Shown piece after piece: positions 8,237 through 16,905 of a stretch of DNA of 64,000 nucleotides. The position numbers and the translations under genes were made by a program. The DNA lies in NCBI GenBank assembly GCA_031428275.1, contig JANPPC010000007.1, positions 159,631 to 223,630 on the forward strand, read 5' to 3'. Under the pieces are notes generated by a model. The model saw nothing but the letters and a program-made list of their open reading frames with translations. It had not been told where the DNA came from and did no database searches. Origin of the DNA: Pseudobdellovibrio sp031428275 (GTDB lineage Bacteria; Bdellovibrionota; Bdellovibrionia; Bdellovibrionales; Bdellovibrionaceae). Each line of letters begins with the position of its first letter. The stretch's first letter is position 1.

Positions 8237-9844
8237 TCAGCAAGGAGCATGCGAAGCCCCGAACATGGCAATTCTTTTAATCAATTCTTGTTTCTGAATT
8301 GGTTTAGTCAGGTAATCATTGCATCCGGCTTTAAGGCATTTCTCGCGATCGCCCTTCAGAGCATTCGCAGTCAGCGCAATGATGGGGCGGTTAAAATGCA
8401 TTTCGCGTAACTGCGAGGTTGCCTCAAGCCCACCCAGCCTAGGCATCTGCACATCCATTAAAACAATATCATAATAACTTGATAAGGCTTCTTCTATGCC
8501 GCGCATTCCATCATCGGCCGTCTCGACTTCGGCGCCCGAATTTTTTAATAAGCGACTGATTAAAAACTGGTTATCTTTTGAATCATCAACAACTAAAATT
8601 CGCAGATTATCTAATGGTCTGGCGCAAAAATTTGTCGACAGACTTAACCTATTCTGGTGTTCTACTTTTTTCTGTTCTGATACACTTCCCACTTCAATAC
8701 CAATTTCAAAAGTACTTCCTACACCTAGCTGACTTTCTTTTAAGATAACTGTACCGCCCAATGCGTTGGCTAATTTTTTCGAAAGAACAAGCCCCAAACC
8801 GGTACCTCCGTACTTTCTTGTCATTGAGCTATCAGCCTGCGTAAAGGGTTTAAATAGTTTCATGGATTGTTCGTTTGAAATACCAATACCACTATCGGAT
8901 ACTTCGATCCGAATTTTTGTTTTGGTAGGATCTTGCTTAGAAATCTCTGAGGTCACGTTTAAATGAATACGGCCCTTAGCTGTAAACTTCACGGCATTGC
9001 CCAGAATATTCATTAGGATTTGCTTTAAACGAATAGGGTCAGTCGTGATGAGATCACAGTTCGAACAGTCGAAATGGACCATAAGCCCAAGATTTTTTGC
9101 CGAAGTCTTCGGCTCGAATACATCAACAATTTCTGATAGCAATTCTTTTAAAGAAAACTCGATATGTTCAATTTCAAATTGCGACGATTCAACCTTTGCT
9201 AAATCTAAAATATCGTCTATTAAAGTACGAAGCAGGTTTCCGTTGCGTCGAATGGTTTCTAAGTATTGATCGCGCTCAGAGCTACTTCCATCCGCTAATA
9301 ATTCTGAAAAACCTAAAATTGCACCCAGTGGAGTACGAATCTCATGGCTCATGTTGGCCAGAAATTCTGTTTTGGCTTCGTTGGCTTGAACCGCTTCTCT
9401 TTTTGAAGTTTCTAAAGCAATCAGTAGGTCTCGCACTTTAAACTGCCGCTTGCGATCGGAAAGAACAGCTTGAACGACGCTTAGCAAAACTCCTGAGCGC
9501 ACAGGACGCTCTAGTAAATTAACATTTCTTAACGACTTAATTAGTTTTACGGCGGTTTCGTTTTGCGCTTGAACATCATTTGGACTAACCAAGATAATAA
9601 TTGGTAAATAGGACCACGTAGGCTGTTTTTTTAACCGGACCGATAATTCTCTGCTGTTTTCAGCATTCAGTGCTTCTTTCGAAATTAAAACCGCTCCCAC
9701 GCCTAAATCGATTTCTTTAAGCAGTTCTTTAAAATTTGCGCATTTCTTATAAATAATCTTGTCTTGGGATAACAGTGCCGACGTTACATTAGCCTCTTTT
9801 TGCGAAGCCGCAAGAATCAGAACGCGTTCATTAGACTGTTTCAA
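8237..9844 (-). CDS. Cytosolic hybrid histidine kinase (REC-like, HisKA, HATPase, REC)
   Basis: 535 residues, no membrane segment. Residues 1-125 resemble a degenerate receiver domain. The HisKA box is NMSHEIRTPLGAILGFSEL (about 164-182, His is the phospho-acceptor). The ATPase domain has ILGNAVKF, DSGIGIS and KYGGTGLGLVLSKKLA. A C-terminal receiver (about 415-530) has LVVDDSKDN, the acceptor region DIVLMDVQMPRLGG and LTKP. The input signal is unknown. The start is TTG with a strong GGAGG just upstream. It shares architecture and wording with the kinases at 16906 and 59164, so the three are paralogues. No separate partner regulator is adjacent. Confidence 0.9.
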   Translation of the reverse strand: MKQSNERVLILAASQKEANVTSALLSQDKIIYKKCANFKELLKEIDLGVGAVLISKEALNAENSRELSVRLKKQPTWSYLPIIILVSPNDVQAQNETAVKLIKSLRNVNLLERPVRSGVLLSVVQAVLSDRKRQFKVRDLLIALETSKREAVQANEAKTEFLANMSHEIRTPLGAILGFSELLADGSSSERDQYLETIRRNGNLLRTLIDDILDLAKVESSQFEIEHIEFSLKELLSEIVDVFEPKTSAKNLGLMVHFDCSNCDLITTDPIRLKQILMNILGNAVKFTAKGRIHLNVTSEISKQDPTKTKIRIEVSDSGIGISNEQSMKLFKPFTQADSSMTRKYGGTGLGLVLSKKLANALGGTVILKESQLGVGSTFEIGIEVGSVSEQKKVEHQNRLSLSTNFCARPLDNLRILVVDDSKDNQFLISRLLKNSGAEVETADDGMRGIEEALSSYYDIVLMDVQMPRLGGLEATSQLREMHFNRPIIALTANALKGDREKCLKAGCNDYLTKPIQKQELIKRIAMFGASHAPC

Positions 9845-9977
9845 AAGACCTCCACAACTCTTACAGACGAGGGGGAAGTTTTCCAGACTAAAGTCTTAAC
9901 TTTTCTGTTTTTTTCCGCCTAATCGCTTTCAGAGTTCTTTAAAGCGATTACCTTGAAGGTCTTGCAAGTGGGGGTCC

Positions 9978-10003
9978 AAAAAGAAAAGCTCCGTCGCCGG
10001 AGC
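9978..10003 (-). terminator. Rho-independent terminator downstream of the hibernation-factor gene
   Basis: On the minus strand GCTCCG, a 4-base loop and CGGAGC (9988-10003) are followed by TTTTCTTTTT (9987-9978). It lies 68 bp after the stop of the minus-strand gene ending at 10072. Confidence 0.8.
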
Positions 10004-10071
10004 CTTTAATCGAAATGACATTTAAGCTTTTTATCACTTCTTGTTAAAAATGACCAGCGAACTCAATTACA

Positions 10072-10482
10072 TCAAACCGCCTGAAATTCAGTCGGCTGCT
10101 CAGTTTTCTGTAAATCGGTTATGGTTTCGTAATTGTAATCGGGCATTTTATGCGAACCCCGACGATGCGTTTGTATTTTTGTCTTCATTTCGCGTCGTAA
10201 GATTCGCTCGAGACTCTTCATACACGTTTTGACCGCGGTATAAAAGTTAGCGTGCTTTTTCTTCGCAAAAAGGTTCTTACTTCTGTTCGAGGTTAGTAAT
10301 GCCTCGCATTCAAACTGCACGGGTTGACCTTGATGTTTTGCATGCGTGGTTCCCACGATAACTTTGACCTCGACAGGGCGTCTGCCCTCGAATTTCCCAA
10401 GCGTTGCTTCAACCGCCTCATTCACAAAACCATTCAGATGCTCAAACCCCTGAAAATCTTTAAAGACCACATTTGTTTTCAT
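10072..10482 (-). CDS. hpf: Ribosome hibernation promoting factor (HPF/RaiA-like)
   Basis: 136 residues from the chosen start. The RaiA/HPF fold is indicated by the acidic/basic alternation VEVKVIVGTTHAKH, FECEALLTS and the helix NFYTAVKTCMKSLERILRRE. The family binds the 30S decoding region and inactivates ribosomes in stationary phase or starvation. The frame stays open upstream to 10548, but the ATG at 10482 starts the domain and has AAGGAG eight bases before it, so the shorter form is preferred. The basic tail (KTKIQTHRRGSHK) is short, so this is not the long two-domain form. A terminator follows at 9978-10003. Confidence 0.8.
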   Translation of the reverse strand: MKTNVVFKDFQGFEHLNGFVNEAVEATLGKFEGRRPVEVKVIVGTTHAKHQGQPVQFECEALLTSNRSKNLFAKKKHANFYTAVKTCMKSLERILRREMKTKIQTHRRGSHKMPDYNYETITDLQKTEQPTEFQAV

Positions 10483-10878
10483 ATCCTTCACTCCTTTGCT
10501 GCTTTCTATTGTAATACTTTCTGAATAAAAGCATACGTCTAGACGCAAAGTTTATTTTTTGTACTGAAAATTAAAGCCAGTACGCGAAAATAAAATGATT
10601 GAATACCTGTATGTGACTTTATTTTAAGTACACAGATTTTGAGCCACGCATGATCATTTATGCTTATATTTATAAGTCAGAAGTGTAATAAAAAGACGAA
10701 GATCAAGTACCAGCATGCCGTGCTAAAACCCAGACCAGACGGGAGAAAGCGGAACACTTCACTTAAAATCAATTTGGGTACCGCTTGCCGCGCTTCTAAA
10801 ATAATAAGTTATGGCTCAAGCTTTGCTTTCGTAACAAGTAAGAATGAACTACTAAAAACCATGAACAAGGAGAAGTTT
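10483..10878. other. Non-coding stretch between divergent genes
   Basis: About 400 bp between hpf (minus) and a small gene (plus). It must hold both promoters. The frame of the downstream gene is open here back to 10660 but has no Shine-Dalgarno and looks non-coding. I see no convincing structured RNA or repeat in it. Confidence 0.5.
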
Positions 10879-11055
10879 ATGATGCCCGTTCAAAAAGTTG
10901 TTAATATCTATAAAAGTTCAATGGATCTAAAAGACAAAAGCGGATCTCATACATTATATAAAGATATGAGCTCGAGCGGCGCCGCTAAAGGAAGTTATTC
11001 AGATAAAGATAAAAATTCATTTCAGTCGATCTTAAAAAAGACAATGTCAAAGTAG
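10879..11055 (+). CDS. Small conserved-looking hypothetical protein (58 aa)
   Basis: 58 residues, beginning MMPVQKVVNIYKSS. Hydrophilic, rich in Lys, Ser and Asp, ending SILKKTMSK; no signal peptide or membrane segment. The start at 10879 is chosen because AAGGAG lies nine bases before it; the second ATG (10882) is equally possible. The upstream in-frame extension to 10660 lacks these signals. Function unknown. Confidence 0.6.
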   Translation: MMPVQKVVNIYKSSMDLKDKSGSHTLYKDMSSSGAAKGSYSDKDKNSFQSILKKTMSK

Positions 11056-11093
11056 TTATTTAGAAAGACTTAGTTAAGCAGGTCGAAAAGCCT

Positions 11094-11447
11094 TTACCAA
11101 TTGCAGCTATCAAGCTCAACTTTCCAACCTAGGTGACTAGCTGGTTCTAAAATTAAATCTCCTTCGCAGTGGTCAACAGCACGCTGGCCTTTTGTAAGTT
11201 TTCCTTTAAGTTTGAATTTAAAGTTATCGCCATTTTTCTCAAACGAAAATTCTCCGCCACGAAAAAAGTGATCAAGCTCTTCCACCCGATTGACATTACT
11301 AGGATCGTCGTAATTTTTTGAAACTTGCCGGCGAATTTCGCTAACAAGGCCATCGGTCATATTAAATTTTGCGGTACTTGCTTGCGCCAAAGCTGTCAAA
11401 GCGAATATTGAAATGACGAATAAGCTAAGCAAAATATTTTTTAACAT
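11094..11447 (-). CDS. Hypothetical secreted protein
   Basis: 117 residues with a clear Sec signal peptide (Lys start, hydrophobic core, cleavage after ALAQA near residue 23). The mature part of about 94 residues is predicted beta-rich and has two Cys near the C-terminus (HCEGD and DSCNW) that could form a disulfide. No family recognised. It converges on the small gene ending at 11055 and is divergent from another secreted protein at 11614. Confidence 0.7.
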   Translation of the reverse strand: MLKNILLSLFVISIFALTALAQASTAKFNMTDGLVSEIRRQVSKNYDDPSNVNRVEELDHFFRGGEFSFEKNGDNFKFKLKGKLTKGQRAVDHCEGDLILEPASHLGWKVELDSCNW

Positions 11448-11613
11448 TACGAGCGTCCTTTTATTTATAGTTATTTATCGGCAGGCCCCCATCGTAAGAT
11501 AAAGGCCTAGATCTTAGAATTTCGCTATAAATCTCATTTTGAAACGGTTTTACATTTGTAAAACGAAATCACGTTGGTATCATATGACCATCTGGTTAAA
11601 AAAAGGGGGCTGC

Positions 11614-12030
11614 ATGTTTAAGAATTTTATTTTATCTTTAGCCGTTTCTACGCTTTATTCATCTTTAGCCTTCGCTCAAATGTCTGCGAAAGAGTTTAAA
11701 GCTTCACAACTTTCTTTTGATTACCTTTCAAGTGACGGAAGCTTTTGGTACGATTGCTCTCACGAAAAAGCCAAAGAAGCCCATGACTGGATTGTGAACT
11801 GCGACAATTACAAATTTAATTTACATATATTATTGTATGAACACCGGCGTGCCGATGAAAGTACTTTTGAGTTTCATTACTGGGCCGACGAAGTAACAAC
11901 TATAAAAGAGAATCATACTCAATCGACTTGGCTAACTATTGATAAGGCAGCCCATACTAAATCGGTGAAGGCTTATCTTGGCTTTAAAGGCGATGCCGGG
12001 CAACTTCGCTTAGAACTTAAAATAAAGTAG
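11614..12030 (+). CDS. Hypothetical secreted protein
   Basis: 138 residues from the ATG at 11614, where a signal peptide begins (MFKNFILSLAVSTLYSSLAFAQ). The in-frame extension to 11539 would spoil the signal peptide and is rejected. A GGGGGC tract just before the ATG may serve as ribosome site. The mature part has two Cys (YDCS and VNCDN) and aromatic residues, consistent with a small periplasmic beta-rich protein. It is divergent from the secreted protein at 11094 and may be co-regulated, but the two are not obviously homologous. Confidence 0.65.
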   Translation: MFKNFILSLAVSTLYSSLAFAQMSAKEFKASQLSFDYLSSDGSFWYDCSHEKAKEAHDWIVNCDNYKFNLHILLYEHRRADESTFEFHYWADEVTTIKENHTQSTWLTIDKAAHTKSVKAYLGFKGDAGQLRLELKIK

Positions 12031-12048
12031 TCGATAAAATCTAGAAAA

Positions 12049-12104
12049 CGACCACGGCGTAAGGAAAATTTCCCTAGACCCTTTATCTGAACCTGCCGTG
12101 GTTG
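12049..12104. repeat. Long-range hairpin between genes
   Basis: CGACCACGGC (12049-12058) pairs with GCCGTGGTTG (12095-12104), ten pairs with one G-T wobble. The loop of about 36 bases holds a smaller palindrome GGAAAATTTCC (12063-12073). There is no U-run, so it is not a classical terminator. It could act in the transcript ending the secreted-protein gene or leading the gene at 12156. Confidence 0.45.
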
Positions 12105-12155
12105 GCCTCTTAGCGACTTTCGCTTTAGGCACAGGTTTTGATCTAAGTATTCGGT

Positions 12156-12602
12156 ATGGAAATAATCACGAAAATACAAAATTTATTGGGCTTACGCACA
12201 CAACAAGATAATGACCAGTTGAAGGCCGGCACCGGTTTTATGATTAACTTGTGTGACACTATTAAACTACTAGAAGCTAGGGGTTATACTGAAAATCTAG
12301 TTCCGGGTTTTGATCACTTCACTTGTCGATCTGGCGAGATGACTTTATACCCGCGCGATTTTTTCATAGATGAAATTTTTCGGTTCGAAAACTCTTCGGA
12401 CCCAGCTGATCAATCTATTTTATATGCCATCACATGCCATAAACATAATATTCAAGGCCTTTACGTTGAATCTTATGGTGTTTATCACGATGAACTATCC
12501 GCCGCTATGCTAGAGCGTATAAAGTTTTGTCGCGCGCAGCGCGCGATGCCCAAGGCCTACAAAGGTAAAGTTCGCACCTACACACCCGAAGTCAGTGTGT
12601 AG
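12156..12602 (+). CDS. Hypothetical protein of a small domain family sometimes labelled phosphoribosylpyrophosphate synthetase
   Basis: 148 residues. The centre (LEARGYTENL, then DEIFRFENSSDPADQSILYAI, then VESYGVYHD) matches my memory of a short protein family common in Bacteroidetes that databases often misname as a PRPP synthetase; it has no PRPP-synthetase motifs. No signal peptide. Ends in a basic tail. Function unknown. Converges on the OPT transporter with a 9-bp gap. Confidence 0.65.
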   Translation: MEIITKIQNLLGLRTQQDNDQLKAGTGFMINLCDTIKLLEARGYTENLVPGFDHFTCRSGEMTLYPRDFFIDEIFRFENSSDPADQSILYAITCHKHNIQGLYVESYGVYHDELSAAMLERIKFCRAQRAMPKAYKGKVRTYTPEVSV

Positions 12603-12611
12603 GGCACTTAT

Positions 12612-14498
12612 CTAGGCTAAGACAATATTTTCTAGAATAATTAAAATAATTCCGATGATGGATCCGCCGGCGATAACCCCAGCGCAAAGTGTTTCTTGAT
12701 TATCGACCAGCACGCGGTACGACGTACTTTTTGGGTCTTTCATCTGCCGCTTCGCTACCCAAAAAATCAAAGCTCCGATGGCCATCGCAAGCGAATTCGT
12801 AAATTGAAGAACGAACGCTAAACCTAAACCAACCGCAGAAATGGGAAACTTTCCTTTCGTTCGCTTATTAATAAGCTCAAGCGCGATACCTAAAACCGCC
12901 CCTATAAGTACCGCCCATTGGGCCGATGGATGAAGCGTGCTTAAACCCTTTGTTAATACTTCGGCTACGGCTTTCCAGATCGAAGCTCCAGGCAATGGTA
13001 ATTTATCAGAAGTGAATAAAGAAATATCATTTTTAAAAAGCGAATAGAAAACCGGAACCGCAATGATAGCGCCGGCGAAAACCCCCAGCACATGGCCTAT
13101 GGCTTGGTGGCGAGGCTTTCCACCCAGCATATACGAGGGTTTTATATCCATCAGTAAATTACTGGCATTCAATGAAACCTCTGAGGTAATTCCTGCGGTC
13201 ATTAAATTTGTCGAAATATTTCCCGGCGATAAAACACTATAAGTAATTTGTGTTAACTTACCCAGCGCACCACCCGGAGTAATGGCCGTTAAGCCCGTTG
13301 ATGTCACGGCGATTAATGTAAAAATAAAAACAAGCGGTATCGCGATCAAACCTAAGACATAGTGAACGCCGAACCAACTATGACCTAAATAAACCGTAAT
13401 CGCGCCGATGACCGGAATACCGACAAAAAATATCCACATTGGTAACTCGATATCTTTTAACGGATCGTGGGCCTTTTTATCTTTTTTCATCGTCAATTTT
13501 TTAAATGATTCTAAAATCATTCCAGGCTTCGAAAAAAATGAATATAATGAGGCAGTCGTCATCATGGCAGCACCACCCCACAGAGACCACATCGTTATAT
13601 GCTTAAAGCCGACTCCTTCTATCACGCCGGTGCTTATCAGATAAGGCGCAAGTAAAAAATAATTCACGAAGCCGCCAAGTAAAAGCGACATCGCTGTTTT
13701 CATATTCATCAAACCGCCAGTACCCATCATCACAATCGAAGTTTCAAACTGGATTGTTAAATCTTTCAGTGGTGTATCAAAAATTCGAGGCGTTACAAAC
13801 TTGTAGACGAAGCTATCCCAGTACTCGGGTAACGCTAAAAATGGCATCTTTAACGTTTTCATTATTTTTTCACTGCGCAGTAATTCGATCAAGCCCGAAA
13901 GGCCCGCGCCGTAAACTAGAATTTTTGCTTTGAATAAACCTTCTTTTGCGTCATCTGAATGGAGGCTATCTAAAACAATGCCCGCGGCTCGACCTTCCGG
14001 AAAGGGCATTTGCTCATCGTTTATAAATCTTTTCTTTAATGGAAAAGCGAACAATACACCTAGTAATGAAAGTACAATAATCCACCAGAAAGTTTGCCAC
14101 ATCGGGATCACTTGCCCGGTTACCATCATGTAAGCTGGGATCGAAGCCATCAACGGAGCCGTCATATAACCCGCGCTGGTCGCAATTGATTGCATGGCAT
14201 TATTCTCAAGAATAGTCATTTCTTTACCGATTTTAAATTTCGCTAAAACCTTAAAAATCGCAAAAGATAAAATGACCGAAGTGATGCCGACGCCTAATGT
14301 CCAACCGGTTTTAATTCCCACGTAGAGATTAGTTAAACACAGAACCCCGCCCAGTAGCATACCCGTCATTGCCGAGCGAAAATTAAGTTGTGGCATATGA
14401 CCTTGGTAGACGTTCTTTAGCCACCACTCATCTTTTTGCTCAAGCGTCATTTCGTGAATTTGTTCTTCGGTTAATTCTTGAATACCTTTGTGCGACAT
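12612..14498 (-). CDS. OPT-family oligopeptide transporter
   Basis: 628 residues with about 14-16 hydrophobic helices. The family is recognised from MLLGGVLCLTNLYVGIKTGW at the N-terminus, EGRAAGIVL, and PRHQAIGHVLGVFAGAIIAVPVF in the second half. OPT proteins are inner-membrane symporters of oligopeptides or metal chelates; the substrate here is unknown. The hydrophilic start (KGIQELTEEQIHEM) is cytosolic. It stands alone, with convergent and same-strand neighbours of unrelated function. Confidence 0.88.
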   Translation of the reverse strand: MSHKGIQELTEEQIHEMTLEQKDEWWLKNVYQGHMPQLNFRSAMTGMLLGGVLCLTNLYVGIKTGWTLGVGITSVILSFAIFKVLAKFKIGKEMTILENNAMQSIATSAGYMTAPLMASIPAYMMVTGQVIPMWQTFWWIIVLSLLGVLFAFPLKKRFINDEQMPFPEGRAAGIVLDSLHSDDAKEGLFKAKILVYGAGLSGLIELLRSEKIMKTLKMPFLALPEYWDSFVYKFVTPRIFDTPLKDLTIQFETSIVMMGTGGLMNMKTAMSLLLGGFVNYFLLAPYLISTGVIEGVGFKHITMWSLWGGAAMMTTASLYSFFSKPGMILESFKKLTMKKDKKAHDPLKDIELPMWIFFVGIPVIGAITVYLGHSWFGVHYVLGLIAIPLVFIFTLIAVTSTGLTAITPGGALGKLTQITYSVLSPGNISTNLMTAGITSEVSLNASNLLMDIKPSYMLGGKPRHQAIGHVLGVFAGAIIAVPVFYSLFKNDISLFTSDKLPLPGASIWKAVAEVLTKGLSTLHPSAQWAVLIGAVLGIALELINKRTKGKFPISAVGLGLAFVLQFTNSLAMAIGALIFWVAKRQMKDPKSTSYRVLVDNQETLCAGVIAGGSIIGIILIILENIVLA

Positions 14499-14530
14499 CG
14501 GGCCCCCGTGCAGTTTTCTCTAGATTGGCT

Positions 14531-15919
14531 TCAAGTTTTAGCGCGTTTTTCTTGAATTTTAAACAAAATTTTGGCCGCTGCCTGAGCATCACACAGGGCA
14601 CGGTGATGATTCTCTAGAGGGATATCGAAATATTTACAAAGACTAGATAACTTGTACGACTCTAAACCGGGAAAGTATTTTCGACTTTGCGACACAGTAC
14701 AAAAAGTCGGCCGCACGTAAGACTGATCTAAGCGTATGTATTCTTGTTGAACGAACGAATAATCGAATCGTACGTTATGAGCGGCAAAGATAGCATTTTT
14801 TGAAAACTCATTAAACTCTTCGGCGATTTCGCTAAACTTCGGAGCACCTTTCACCATTTCATTCGTAATACCCGTCAAATCCGTAATCATCCGTGGAATG
14901 GGCCGTCCCGGATTAATTAAAGTTTGAAATTGATCAATTACTTTTCCGTTCTGAATTTTGATCGCACCGATTTCGGTCAGGCGATGCCATTCGGCACGGC
15001 CCCCGGTGGTTTCCACGTCGACGACAATAAAGACTTGTTCGGGATTTTGTGCCCACTTGATCTTAAGCAAATCAGCAGAAAAACCAGCCTCTTTTAGTAA
15101 GTTGATTTGATCTAACTGATGACTTTTTAATTGATCACCTTCAGCTTTAATTTCGTAAAAATGAATTTCATTATTACGGACAACGAAAATATCAGGAAAA
15201 CCTTTTCGGCGTAAATCGTAATTGTTGGCCAGAACGCGAAGAATGTGCGCAACGCTTTGCGGATTTGCGTAGGTTAAAAACTGCACCATTAGCTCATTCG
15301 TTGCTGAGTGCCACTGAAAAATTTGGTTTAAAGTTCCGTTGTTTTTCAAAATAGATTTCAGAACAAAAGTAATATTCGACTTACGATCCGAGAGTAACAG
15401 TAATTTCTGTTCAATTGTGGCCTTATTCTTAAGGTAAAAGTCGGAGCCAATCAAATTCGTCGCTCGTCGCTCGAATGAATTATAGATGGCAGCACTTTCA
15501 TTTTCAAAAAGCTCGTCCCAAAAAACGAGACCGAAGAGCGAGCTCCATAAAAAATTTTCAGACTCATGGGCTATAAGCCCTTGATTTTTAAAATGGTCGA
15601 CCATGCCACGCTCGGGCTTTCGAAAGTAAGCTTCATCTAGCCAGACTTCTTCGGCATTTCGTAGAACGTCCGTCAGACGACTTGTTCGTTTTTTATGAAA
15701 CTTACGTTCTAGGAAATCTTCGGCAAAGATAAGCTCTTCTGTCGTGGTCGATGAATCGATCATTTGATTAAGTAATAATAATGCAGCTTCTTTCTGGTTA
15801 AGCTTTACTAATAGTCGAACTTGTCTTTCGCGAGCCGGGTGAACTTTTGCTTCGTTATATAAATTTAAAGCCTGATTAAAGTTCTCTGAAGCCTCTGCCT
15901 GGTAGGCTTGATTCAACAA
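14531..15919 (-). CDS. FAN1-type VRR-NUC nuclease (C-terminal part) fused to a DnaQ-like 3'-5' exonuclease
   Basis: 462 residues if begun at the TTG at 15919. Residues 1-110 are the helical repeat region of bacterial FAN1 (HPARERQVRLL). GMVDHFKNQG and SSLFGLVFWDELFE follow, then the VRR-NUC core with PD at 242-243 and E256-x-K258. From residue 296 a DEDDh exonuclease follows: D301 and E303 (VDVETTG), D386 (HNVRFD), H439 and D444. FAN1 is a flap endonuclease in crosslink repair; DnaQ-like enzymes degrade 3' ends. The frame is open upstream to the TAA at 16058-16060, beyond which the FAN1 N-terminal half continues in the same frame. The TTG start has only a weak ribosome site, so this may be half of a broken gene. 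Confidence 0.85.
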   Translation of the reverse strand: MLNQAYQAEASENFNQALNLYNEAKVHPARERQVRLLVKLNQKEAALLLLNQMIDSSTTTEELIFAEDFLERKFHKKRTSRLTDVLRNAEEVWLDEAYFRKPERGMVDHFKNQGLIAHESENFLWSSLFGLVFWDELFENESAAIYNSFERRATNLIGSDFYLKNKATIEQKLLLLSDRKSNITFVLKSILKNNGTLNQIFQWHSATNELMVQFLTYANPQSVAHILRVLANNYDLRRKGFPDIFVVRNNEIHFYEIKAEGDQLKSHQLDQINLLKEAGFSADLLKIKWAQNPEQVFIVVDVETTGGRAEWHRLTEIGAIKIQNGKVIDQFQTLINPGRPIPRMITDLTGITNEMVKGAPKFSEIAEEFNEFSKNAIFAAHNVRFDYSFVQQEYIRLDQSYVRPTFCTVSQSRKYFPGLESYKLSSLCKYFDIPLENHHRALCDAQAAAKILFKIQEKRAKT

Positions 15920-16057
15920 GATCTTACCACGAAGCTGCCGCGTATGTTCGTCAACTGGCTCTGGCCAATCGGCTATTGGAAGCGTCGTTTCGCCGCCCTC
16001 GGCGGAAAGCGCGTAAAAATAGTGAGCATCAGCCTCAGAAACATGGTCAAAACGAGC

Positions 16058-16060
16058 TTA
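16058..16060 (-). other. In-frame TAA interrupting the FAN1-like gene
   Basis: The upstream (to 16678) and downstream (to 14531) open frames are the same frame, separated only by this stop. The 46 codons between the stop and the TTG at 15919 translate to FAN1-like sequence (ARFDHVSEADAHYFYAL), so coding sequence continues directly through the stop. Confidence 0.85.
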
Positions 16061-16678
16061 AAAAGATTGGCGTTTTTCATTCGCCTGGCGAATTCCTAGG
16101 TCGCGCAAAGTATAGAGCGCTAAATTTTTTTTTATTTCACCAAAATATAAGAATAATAAATACTCAAGCTCAGCGTTTTTATCTTGCACCACCACTTGCG
16201 AAATAAAATCAGTTAGTGCCTGATCCGAAAATCTCAAGCTTGCGATGACGGTCTCTACCAGATCTGATTTTTTGGCCGACTTTTTAAAAGTTGCTTTAGC
16301 CTTGATAAGTAATTCGACTAATTTCACTTTAGCTAACTGATTTATAAATTCATTAAAGTGCTCTGGCCGAAGTTCAGTTACAAAGCCAGCCGCTTTCAGT
16401 TGCTGAATCGCACTCGCCGAATCAGCAATTTCATCGTAAATTAAATCCGATAACTGAAATATTTTACCCTTACGATTCGCCATTCTGACGTAAATACACT
16501 GCGCATCTTCAGTGAGTAAGTCGAATTGTGATAAAAACTGTTTGTGTTCATCTTTAAACAGATGCTGATATTTACTTTTTAAAAATTCAGTAAATTCAAG
16601 AAAGTGATCTAAGTAATATTTCGACGGAAGAATTTTATCCATGACGTGCTTCAGATAGTATAGCTTTACGAGAGCCAT
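16058..16678 (-). CDS. FAN1-like protein, N-terminal part (stop-interrupted)
   Basis: 206 residues before the TAA. The opening SKYYLDHFLEFTEFLKSKY, then YVRMANRKGKIFQLSDL and the end LEYLLFLYFGEIKKN and LRDLGIRQ, match the N-terminal DNA-binding region of bacterial FAN1 (SAP-like and winged-helix segments). Alone it lacks the nuclease. It is in frame with 14531-15919 and would give a 715-codon protein if the stop were a sense codon. Whether the two halves are made separately and assemble, the stop is read through, or the gene is dead cannot be told from sequence. The start at 16678 lacks a clear ribosome site; an internal ATG 12 codons later is an alternative. Confidence 0.75.
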   Translation of the reverse strand: MALVKLYYLKHVMDKILPSKYYLDHFLEFTEFLKSKYQHLFKDEHKQFLSQFDLLTEDAQCIYVRMANRKGKIFQLSDLIYDEIADSASAIQQLKAAGFVTELRPEHFNEFINQLAKVKLVELLIKAKATFKKSAKKSDLVETVIASLRFSDQALTDFISQVVVQDKNAELEYLLFLYFGEIKKNLALYTLRDLGIRQANEKRQSF

Positions 16679-16905
16679 GTCTATCTGCGGAAAAATGACC
16701 CAACCGTTAGCGAAAGTTTGTAATAAAATTATTTTTAAGAAAAATACGACCTTAATAATATGTTAGTACGCGTCACTGCCTATAAATAATCAATTGTTTC
16801 AATTTTGACAATTTTAAATCGATTATTTACTTGTTTTATCAAAGTAAACTTAAGTAAGTTGCTTTATTTTTAATTGAAAAGTAGCGTTCCTGGGCGAGGT
16901 TTTTT

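Noticed and set aside
10660..10878. Upstream extension of the 58-residue protein
   Set aside because: Composition is not protein-like and AAGGAG marks the ATG at 10879.
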